Assembly: GCF_015207035.1 (NCBI RefSeq)
Contig: NZ_JADEXQ010000043.1
Location: 1-48,792 of the forward strand
Reading direction: 5' to 3'
DNA from: Romeriopsis navalis LEGE 11480
GTDB taxonomy: Bacteria; Cyanobacteriota; Cyanobacteriia; Leptolyngbyales; Leptolyngbyaceae
DNA length: 48,792 bases
Below the pieces are notes generated by a model. The model did not search any database and was not told the DNA's origin. It worked only from the letters and a program-made list of their open reading frames with translations. Every line of letters starts with the position of its first letter. Position 1 is the first letter of the stretch. Position numbers and translations under genes: made by a program. This document shows, in pieces, positions 10,901-22,900 of this stretch.

Positions 10901-13900
10901 ACTGTGGGCAATGGGGCCGACATCAAGACCACAGGTAGTATCAATCTCACGAGCAATGGCACTGCCGCAGTTAACACTAACGTCTTAGGTGTGAATGCGG
11001 GAGCCGCGGCGATCGGGGTTTCCCTATCAGAAGCCAAAGCCACACCCACACTCACCACCAGTGTTGGCAGTGATGCCGTGCTGAATGCCGGACAATCAAT
11101 TGGCCTCGACAACCGGTTTAATATCAATGCCAATGGCACCACGCAGACGAGCAAAAAAGTCACAGCGAGCGCGACTTCCTCAGGCGGCGGTCTCCTCAGC
11201 GGGAATGGTGCCGATGCAAAAGCGACAACTAACCCGACTCTAAGCAGTAGCATTGGGGATCGGAGCCAACTGACCGCCGGTCAAGACATCAGCGTTCAGG
11301 CACGCTCAACCAGCAATACTGAAGCAACCGGTTCCGGCAACAGCTATGGTGCAGTCGCTGTCGGCGTATCGCTAGCCACGGCGAATGAAACGGTGAATGT
11401 CCAAACCACGATCGGCACCAGCGCCACATTGACCGGTCGTAATCTCACAATCAAGGCAGAACACCAGGGACAGCAAGTCAAAGCCCGCGCCACTTCCTCT
11501 ACAGGTGGCCTAGTTGGTGGTGTTGGGGCAAATGCCACCGCCAAGACAAATACAACCGTCAAAGCCCAAACTGGTGCCAGCTCGATCCTGGGGGCCACAG
11601 GCAATTTCACCCTTAACTCTACGTCCAGTAATGTCGTTGACGCCTCATCTAGCGGTAAGGCTTTTGGCGTCGCCGCTGGTGGACAAACCAGTGCCACCGC
11701 AGAAATCATCAATAACAACACAGCATCAACCGGTGCTAGTTCCCAAATCACAGCAGGGAATAATGCCACAGTCACAGCCCAAAGTACCAACCGGGTGGCA
11801 CGGGCCGAAGCCGTCGGGGGAACCGGCGGGCTGTTTGCGGGCGCTAGTACTTCTGGCACCGCCAAAATCACGGATAACACCACCGCCACTGTTGGCAATA
11901 GTGGTCGGATTACAGCCACGGGTGGCACAGTCACGGTTGAATCCCTGGTCAGCAATGAAGCGCACAGCAAGGGAAGCATCTCAACCGGTGGCGCAATTAC
12001 TAGCAACGTGACCGAATCCCGTAGTGATGTGACATCGCAAGTCCGCACGAATATCGGCACTAACGCGAATCTGCGCGGCAAACAAATCAAGGTTCATTCG
12101 AAAATCACGAAACTAGCAATCGATGCGGATGCCTACTCTAAGACCATCGCCGCTAGTTCTACAACCAACGCGAAGTCATTTGTCAATATCAATGCCAACA
12201 CAAAAGTTACTAACTTCACTGGGGCCAATCTCAATAGTGACGATCGTGTCGAAGTTATCTCACGACTCGATGGCGTTAGCACAAACAGTAAAGCCAAAGG
12301 GGAAATCCAAGCCGGTGTGACCGGTTCAGTCTTCGCGACGGCCCACAATAACCTGACCATGAATGCCGATATTGATGTTCAGGCCAACTCCCAGATTTCC
12401 GGTACCGACGTCTTCCTCGAAGCCTATTCACCCAAAGATCAGCAATCTCTCTACGGCGTTGACCCAGAAACAGCCGCGAAGACTGTTGTGAAATACATTA
12501 CGGAAACGATTCGTACAGTTTCCAAGGCCGTGAGCTGGATTCCATTTGTTGGCAGCATTGTCAAAGAGATTGTCAAATGGGTTACACGGACGATCGAGCA
12601 AGTCCTGAACAGCGAAACTGAAGCCAGACGATCGGGGAGCTTCAGCAGCAACAATAAGATCAACCTGGGCGGCGATATTTACCAAGGTTCACCGGCGACC
12701 GCAAAGCTGACAGTGAATCCTAATCTGACGATCGTTTCCGAAGGCAATGTCTCAGCGCAAATCGTCGGCAATGAAGTCATCGTTAGCAACCTGATTGCTA
12801 GCCCCACGGGCAGTCTAACGATCAATTCCTACGGTGGGGATGTCACCGGCAATGTCACAGTCCACAAAAACAGTGTGCTGAATGACGTCCAACTGATCAA
12901 TAACTCCACCAAGGATTTCCGGATTAACCAAATCCAAACCATCAATCGTTCTGGCACGAGCTCCGACCTAGAACTCAATGCGGAAAACAGTGCTGGCTCA
13001 ACGATTAACTTTGTCACTGATGTGACGGGCGATCCGACCATTGATATTCGCAATAGCACGGCATCCGATATTATTTTTGCCGGGGCGATCAACAATGCAA
13101 CTGGCGTTATGTCAGTACTGAACCAAGGTGGCAACATCATTACCACCGGGGCACAACTTGAGAATAAATCGGTCACACTCGCTGCCACGGTTGGCAATGT
13201 GGGAACGACCACGAATCGCCTGAATCTCCGGCTATATGACACAAACACGGAGAATGCGGCACTGAGCGCCACGGTTGGGCAAAACCTCTATCTCAATACA
13301 CAGCTTGTCGGTAGCGAAATTCAATTGGCCCCCGTTACCCTCACGGGCTTAGACTTCAACAACATTACCGCCGGTCAGAATATCGATATTACCGTCCAAG
13401 CGGCAGAAGTCCCCCTCTTTGCAAATAATGTCGTATCGCCGAGCGCCTCGGACGGCATCTACAATCTGAAGAACCTATCCAGCACCCAAGGCAATGTGGC
13501 CGTAGCCTTCCTGCGCGGTACGACGGTGAATATCGGTCAACTGAGTGCCCTCAGTGGCACAGTCAGTCTGAATACGGTTGGCTCATTGGTTGACAACAAT
13601 ACAACTGGCGCTGACATTGTGGCGCAAGCGGCAATCCTCCAAGCCACAGTGAATACAGGCGCCGCTAATAATGCCCTGGAAACCCAAGTCGGCAAACTCG
13701 AAGGCAGTGGTGGCAACCTGTGGCTCAACAACACAGGCAATCTCGCAGTCGGCGGCATTAGCTCACTCATTGGGCTATCCATGACCGGTCAGGCAAATAT
13801 TACCAATGCTGGCTCGATCACTGTGAATGAAAATGTCACCGCCACGGGAGCCGTAAGCTTCACCGCCACCGACACAACGAATAATGGTGAAGACGTCGAA

Positions 13901-16900
13901 GTTGCGGATAATGCCAAAGTCGAAAGTACAGGGGATGCCGTGACACTCCTGGCCGGTGACAATCTCACAGTCAATGCCAGTGGCACGGTCAAAGCTAGCA
14001 CCAAGATCACGCTGAAGGGCGATCACGGTAATGCAGATACTATCGGTAGCACGATCGACCTGCGTGGCACGCTCAACGCCCCAACGATCGAAGTCACCGG
14101 TAACAATGATGCCGATACCGTCAGCCTCACAAATGTCACAACTAACGCACCGGTCAAGATTCAGACGCAGGCGGGCAACGACACCATTCGGATTGGCAGC
14201 CAAGCCACACCGACAACCAATACTGGCGGCACGGTCAATCAGATCAATGGCAATCTCGAAATCGATGGGGGGACGGGCACCGACCAACTGATCGTCGATG
14301 AAACCGGCGACAACACAAATAACACCGGCAATCTGACCCAAAACACCATTACCGGACTGGGCATGACGGGCAGCATCCAATATGCGGCGCTCGAAACTGT
14401 CGATGTCAATTTAGGTGCGGGTGCAGATAACTTGACGATCGCCAGCACCCACGCCAATACCACCAACGTCAATACCAACGGTGGGCAAGACACAGTCAAT
14501 ATTCAAACAATCGCCGGAACCACCACCGTCAATACCGGCAGTGAGAATGACACAATCAACGTCGGTGACACCAGCCAGACCACGAGCCAAATCAGCGCAC
14601 AGCTGAATATCGTCGGTGGCACCGGCAGTGACCAGCTCAACGTCAATGATACCGGCACGACCACAAATCGCACCGGCAACCTAACAGCGAATCAGGTCAC
14701 TGGCCTCGGCATGAGTAATAGCATCAACTACAGCGAGCTCGAAACCGTCGATGTCAATCTCGGCGCTGGCAATGACAGCTTCACCGTTGCCAGCACTCAC
14801 GCCAACACGAGCAATATCAATAGCAATGGGGGACAAGACGCGATCAATATTCAGTCGATCGCGGGCACAACCACAGTCAAAACCGGCAGTGAAAATGACA
14901 TCATCAACGTCGCCAACACCAGCCAAACGGTAAATCAAATCAGCGCCCAACTCAACGTCGAAGGTGGCACCGGCAGCGACCAACTTATCGTCAACGACAC
15001 CGACGATACCAGCGCGAACACGGGGAACCTAACCGCCAATCAGGTCACGGGCTTGGGCATGAGCAATGGCATCAACTACAGCGAGCTCGAAACCGTTGAT
15101 GTAAATCTCGGTTCTGGCGATGACAACTTTACAGTCGAAAGCACCCACGCAAATGCCACGAACATCAATAGCAATGCGGGCCAAGACACCATCAATGTCC
15201 AGACAATTTCCGGCACAACCACGGTCAAAACGGGGACAGAAAACGACATAATCAATGTCGCCGACACCAGCCAAACGGTGAACCAAATCAGCGCCCAACT
15301 CAACGTCGAAGGTGGCACCGGCAGCGATACGATTAACATCGACGACTCCGGCGACACGATCGCCAATAACGGCAACCTGACAGCGAATCAAGTCACTGGC
15401 CTCGGCATGAGCGATGGCATCAACTACAGCGAGCTCGAAACCGTCAATGTCAACCTCGGTTCAAACAACGACACCTTTACGATCGAAAGCACCCACGCAA
15501 ATGCCACCAACATCAATGGCAATGCGGGTCAAGACATCGTCAATGTCCAGACAATTTCCGGCACAACTACGGTCAAAACTGGGGCGGACAACGACACAAT
15601 CAACGTCGCCGACACCAGCCAAACGGTGAACCAAATCAGCGCCCAACTCAACGTCGAAGGTGGCACCGGCAGCGATACGATCGACGTCGACGATACAGGC
15701 GACACCAGCAATAACACTGGCAACCTGACCACCAATCAAGTCACTGGCTTGGGCATGAGCGACGGGATTCAGTACAGCGAGCTAGAAACCGTCAATATCA
15801 ACCTCGGCTCTGGCGATGAAACTTTCACCGTCGAAAGCACCCATGCTAACGCCACAAACATCAACGGCAATGGCGGTCAGGACACCGTAAACATCCAGAC
15901 GATTGCCGGTGTCACAACCGTCAAAACTGGGACGGACAACGACACGATTAACGTCGCCAATACCAGCCAGACGGTGAACCAAATCAGCGCCCAGCTCAAT
16001 ATCGAAGGTGGCGCTGGCACCGACGTCATGAACATCAATGACTCTGGGGATACAACAGATAACGTCGGCAATCTCACCGCCACTCAAGTAACGGGCCTCG
16101 GCATGAGTGACGGGGTCAACTACGGCGAACTCGAAACCGTTAATGTCAACCTCGGCACAGGTAGTGATACTTTCACCGTCGAAAGCACTCACACCAACGT
16201 GACGAACATCAATGGCAACGAAGGTAACGACACTGTTAATGTCCAAACAATCTCCGGCACAACGACGGTCAAATCGGATGGTGGCAACGACATCATCAAC
16301 GTCGCTAGCACTGCCCAGACCGTCAACCAGATCAGCGCCCAGCTGAACGTTGAAGGCGGTATCGGCAACGACACGATGAACGTCGATGATGCGGGCGACA
16401 CCACAAACAACACCGGCAATCTCACCAGCAATCAGCTAACCGGCTTGGGCATGAGCGATGGCATCCAATACAGCGAGCTCGAAACCGTCAACCTTGACCT
16501 TGGCACGGGCAATGATACGTTTACCATCGAAAGCACTCACGCCAATGTTACTAACCTCAACGCTAACGACGGCCAAGACACAATTAACGTTCAAACAATC
16601 TCTGGCACAACAACGGTGAAAGCCGATGCGGGTGATGACATTATCAATGTGCACAACACCAGCAATACCGTGAACCAAATCAGTGCGCAACTGAATGTCG
16701 AAGGTGGCACCGGTAATGACCAAATGCTGGTTGATGACTCGGGCGACACCACAAATAATACGGGTAAATCCACGACTGATACAGTTACTGGCTTAGGCAT
16801 GAGCGATGGGATCAACTACATCGAGCTGGAAACTCTAGATATCAACCTCGGCTCAGGGAATGACAGCTTCACGATCGAAAGCACCCACACCAACGTCACG

Positions 16901-19900
16901 AACTTAAATGGCAATGCGGGACAGGACAACATTACCGTCCAATCGATCGCCGGTCCAACTACAGTCAACGCTGGCGACGATAACGATACAGTCACAGTTA
17001 CAACGACCACTGCCAACTCCAGCGGCACTTTGGTTGTCAATGGTGATGCGGGTGACGACATCATCGATGGCAGTACCGCAAGCCTCAATCTGATCCTGAA
17101 CGGCGATACCGGCAATGACAACATCCAGGGTGGTAGCGGCGATGACCAAATCGGTGGTGGAGCCAATGATGACACGATCGATGGCAACGCCGGCAAGGAC
17201 GAAATTCGCGGTGACTCTAGTTTCCAACGCACCGCATCAGTCGTCACCGCTCCTGTCTCCGAAGCAAATCCTGGTAATGACATTATTCAAGGGGGTGCGG
17301 GTGAAGACACAATCTATGCCGAAGCCGGAAATGATGTCGTGATTGGCGGCAGCACAAACGCCAGCGACAGCGATACAACCGACTTTATCTACGGTGGTGC
17401 CGGGGACGATACGATCGCCGGTGATAATGCCACCATCAATCCCACCACCCGCGAAATCAGCAACCTGGGCACTCAAGGGGCCGCCGACTTCATCTTTGGC
17501 GATAGCGGCACCGTAACCAAGGATGTCAATGGCATCGTCACTCAAGCCGATAGCGCTTCCGCCGTTGGCGATGGTAATGATGTAATTGCCGGTGGGGTCG
17601 GTGATGACGCAGCATTTGGGGGACAAGGCAAAGATAACCTAGCGGGTAACCAAGGCAAGGACAAGCTCTTCGGCGACCACGGTAAAGTGACATTCCAAGC
17701 GGGCGTCGTCACACAGGTTGAATCGATCGATGGTTCAGTCGGTGACGACGATACCCTCCAAGGCAATGAAGACGATGATGTACTCATCGGTGGCGCGGCG
17801 AATGACACAATCAATGGCAATCAAGGCAAGGATATTGCCCTCGGTGATAACGGCATTGCCTCCTTCGTTGGGGGGCTATTACAACGTGTTGCCACAATTC
17901 TGCCGGGGATTGGTGGCAAGGATACGATCGCCGGTGATGAAGAGGCCGACATTGTGCTCGGTGGTGCCGACAATGACATTATTACTGGCGGTAGCGATGT
18001 CGCAAACGACATCCTACTCGGCGATCACGGTGTCGTGGTTCGGGCCGATGGTTCTGCTCAAGCCAACGACATCATTGCCACTGACCCAACTGAAGGTGGC
18101 CAAGACACAATTGCCGGGGGGGCTGGTAATGACATCATCATTGGTGGGACTGGCGGCAACGATACGACAGGCGTTGGTGGCGACCAACTCCAGGGCGACG
18201 CGGGCGACGATATCGTCGTGGGCGATAATGCAACGATTACCCGCGATGCAACAGATACAGTCGAAGCCATCCAGACGAGCGATGTGAATCAGGGCGGCGA
18301 CGATACGATCGCTGGCGGCACCGAAGACGACATCCTAATTGGCGGTTTTGGTAATGATGGAATTCAAGGGAATGCCGGCCAAGACATTATCCTCGGTGAC
18401 AATGCCACAATCACCATGCCGAGTGGGACAATCGCCCGGATCGAAACCAGCGAACCACTGCACGGCGGAAATGATACGCTGTCCGGTGAAGCCGACCAAG
18501 ACTTCATCCTCGGAGGCGCAGGCAATGACACGATCGATGGAGGCGCGGCAGATGACATTATCATCGGGGACCACGGCACGATCGTTCGCAACGACGGTAG
18601 CCCGGAAGCCAACGACATCTTCTCCACCGCCCCCACCCATGGAGGACAAGACAATATCACCGCTGGACTGGGCGATGACATTGTCCTGGGTGGGGCAGAC
18701 AACGACACGATTACCGGCAATGAGGGCAAAGATACATTACTGGGCGACCACGGCTACATCCGGCGCGATGCTAGCGATGTGATTGAACGGATTGAATCGC
18801 GCTTCGTCGAGAACGGCGGCGATGACACAATTCAGGGCAACGCCGAGTCGGACCAAATTATTGGTGGTTCAGGTGCTGACACAATTGATGCCGGTGACGC
18901 CAATGACATCGTTCTCGGTGACAATGGCACGGTTGTGCGGAACGACGGTAGCCTGGAAGCCAACGATATCTTCTCAACCGACCCAACCAACGGTGGCAAA
19001 GATAATATTGTCGCCGGTCTGGGAGACGATACCGTCCTTGGCGGAACCGACAATGACATCATTACCGGCAATGCTGGGGCAGATACATTGCTGGGCGACA
19101 ACGGCTACATCCAGCGCGATTCCAGCGACGTAATCGAACGAATTGAATCGCGCTTCGTCGAGAACGGCGGCGACGACACAATTCAGGGCAACGCTGATGC
19201 CGACCAGATTATTGGGGGTTCGGGCGCTGACACGATCGATGCCGGTGACGCCAATGATATTGTCCTCGGTGACAATGGCACGGTTGTGCGAAACGACGGT
19301 AGCCCCGAAGCCAACGACATCTTCTCAACTGACCCAACAAATGGTGGACAAGACAACATCACGGCGGGCCTTGGCGATGATATTGTCCTCGGTGGCACCG
19401 ACAACGACACCATTACCGGCAATGCGGGTCAAGACACCTTATTTGGCGACCACGGCTACATTCGCCGCGATGCCAGCGACGTAATCGAGCGGATTGAGTC
19501 GCGCTTCGTCGAGAACGGTGGCGACGACACGATTCAGGGCAACACCGAGACAGACCAGATTATTGGTGGTTCAGGTGCTGACACAATTGATGCCGGTGAC
19601 GCCAATGATATCGTCCTCGGGGACAATGGCACAGTCGTGCGGAATGATGGTAGCGCGGAAGCCAACGACATCTTCTCCACCGACCCAACTAATGGTGGCA
19701 AAGACAATATTATCGCGGGTCTTGGTAATGACACAGTCCTCGGCGGCACGGACGATGACACGATTACTGGAAACGCTGGCACCGATACAATCCTCGGCGA
19801 CCACGGCAAAATCACCCGTAATAGCAGCGACGTAATTGAGCGAATTGCGACTCAATTTGAGACGAACGGCGGTAATGACACAATTACCGGCAACGAAGAT

Positions 19901-22900
19901 GCCGACACCATCATGGGTGGCTCTGGCAATGACACAATCGACGGCGGTGCCGCTGCGGACATCATCCTCGGTGATAACGGCATCAGCGTCCGGGCGGATG
20001 GCTCGGCCCAAGCCAACGATATTATTTCCACCGAAACTCAGGTTGGCGGCCAAGACAACATCACCGCTGGCGACGGTGACGATATCGTCCTCGGCGGCGG
20101 TGATAACGATACGATTACCGGGAATGCTGGCCAAGATATTCTATTCGGCGACCATGCAACGATTACGCGCAATGCGGTTGATGCCGTCGAGCAAGTTGAA
20201 TCCACCTTTAATGCTATCGGTGGGGATGACAACATTACGGGGAACGAGGACGCTGACTGGATTGTCGGTGGTGCCGCTAATGATACATTAGCCGGGAATG
20301 CCGGGGCCGATCGTATCCTCGGCGATAATGGCCGCATCACCATTACGAATGGAGCAGTCGATACAATCACCACCACCACACCGACGGTTGGGGGACAAGA
20401 CCGTATCACCGGCGATGCAGGTGACGATGCCATCTTAGGTGGCACCGATAATGACAATATCATTGCAGGGCAAGGCAATGACGTGGTTCTGGGTGATAAC
20501 GGTGAACTCCGTTACTTAGTTGATGCTGATGCAACAACCCTCGATATCGCCGTCACAACTGACTTCACCACAGGGGGCGATGACACGATTCAAGGCAATG
20601 ACGGCAAAGACATTATCTTGGGTGGGGCGGCGAATGACAACATTCTGGGTGGAGCAAATAACGATACGATCGCGGGGGACAACGGCCAAGTCAGCTTAAC
20701 GAATAATCAGGCTCGTTTGCTAGAAAGCCTCGCCCCTGGCGAAGGAGGAACCGACACGATCGCCGGTGGGGATGGCAATGATGCGATTCTCGGTGGCTTT
20801 GGCGGCGATGTATTATCTGGTAACAGCGGGGATGATGCGATTCTCGGCGACAACGGCCGCTTTGACTATGCCTTTGATGGCAACGATGGCGAGAATTTAG
20901 TCGCGGCCGATAGCGATCTCAACACCATCGATTTCTTCCGTACAACTGACCCAACCTTAGGCGGCGATGATCGAATTCTCGGTGGCTTTGGTAACGATCG
21001 CTTACTCGGTGGCAGTGGCAACGATACGATCGCCGGCGAGGAGCTCATCGGTCAATTTAATCCGGTGACGAATGAAATTGACTTCTCAAGTGCTGATGAT
21101 GTCTTGAAAATCAACAGTAACTGGATTGTCGCTGGACGCGGTGATTTCAACGGCGATCAGCAATCCGATATTCTCTGGCGTGATCAAACAACTGGGGCAA
21201 CCAAGCTCTGGTTTATGCAAGGGACAGAATTGCTGGGAGCCAGCTATCTCAACGCCGTTCCACTGAGTTGGCAAATTGCTGACATCGGCGATCTGAATGG
21301 CGATGGCAAAATGGATCTATTCTGGCGCAGTCTGCAAGGTGAAAATGCGGTCTGGCTGATGGATGGCAGCCAAATCCTAGAAACCGGCTATCTGCCTACG
21401 GCCCCAGCCGATTGGCAATTGGCAGCCCTGCGTGATCTAAATAATGATGGGAAAGCCGATGTCCTATGGCGCAATGCTGCTGGCCAAAATGCGGTCTGGA
21501 TCATGGATGGCACAGCCATCACCGATAGCGGATTACTTCCCAATGCCCCAACCAACTGGAGTATTTCAGCGGTAGCTGACTTTAATAATGATGGTCGCGC
21601 CGATATCTTCTGGCATACCGCGGATGGGCAGAATGCCGTTTGGCTATTGAACGGCAAACAACTCGTTGACGGCGGATTCCTGATTCCCACCAATGCTAAC
21701 TGGAGCATCGCCGCCGTTGCTGATTTCAATAATGACGGGAATCAAGATATTCTCTGGCGTGGAACCAATGGTCAAAATGCCGTTTGGCTGATGAATGGCA
21801 AACAGCTATTAGCCGGCGCATTCTTACCGGATATTCCCACAAACTGGTCGATCGTTGATGCAAAGGATCTGAATGGCGACAACAAATCCGACATTATCTG
21901 GCGGAGTAATACTGGCGAATCAGCCGTTTGGTTAATGGATGGCACACAAGTCGCCTTGGGGGCATTCTTAGCCAACATCCCCAATTCTTGGATAATCGAA
22001 TCGGTGGCAGATTTCGATCAAGATGGCAAAGCCGATATCTTCTGGCGCAACGTCGATGGCCTAACCGCCGTCTGGAAAATGGACGGAGCGCAAATTGCTC
22101 AAACTAAACTAATTCAGACAGATGCTGGCAACAATGATGTAATTCTGGGCGATCACGGTAAAGTCTACACAGCCTTACCCCAAGACCGGAACGCATTTAG
22201 CATCGACACCGCAGCCAATCAAGGTGGCGGCAACGATAATCTCTTTGGCAATGAAGGCTATGACACGATTCTCGGGGGACAAGACAATGACTTAATTCAC
22301 GGAGGGTCTGGTCAAGATGACCTCTACGGCGGCCATAATGTCGCGGGCGGTGCGGATGGCAATGACTTTATTGAAGGGGGTGATGCGGCCGATGTGGTCA
22401 TCGGTGATAACGGTTTGATTCGCCGCCGGTGGGATATCAACGGCATTGCCGCCATTTATCCTCAACCTTTCGGCGTGGTTATCCGCGATGTTGTCCGGTT
22501 TGACGATATCGATGGCATCAGTGGCAATGACTTCCTCCGGGGCGATGCCGGTGATGATATTCTCTATGGTCAACGCGGTGATGACACGATCGAAGGCAAT
22601 GCGGGTGATGATGAACTCATTGGCCATTTAGGCAATGACACGCTGCGAGGCGGTGACGGAAACGATACGCTGTTGGGCGATGTGGGCACCATCGTACGGG
22701 CTACCAATGCCGATGGTTCACCGCGCCGCAATCTTGACGGTTCATGGCATCGCGATATTCTGCTCACCGATGTTGCAAAGTTAAATGCCGCCATCACCGC
22801 CGCCACCGATTTGGCCACCCAAGACTATTTGCTCCTGGCTGACGACGGGAGCCGACTAGGGGTAACGCTCGCGGCCGATGGGAATGACAACCTCGACGGC

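Noticed and set aside
14234-17017. CRISPR-like or satellite array
   Set aside because: The 348-base period is a multiple of three, stays in frame, and encodes conserved protein motifs. There are no short direct repeats with unique spacers and no cas genes.
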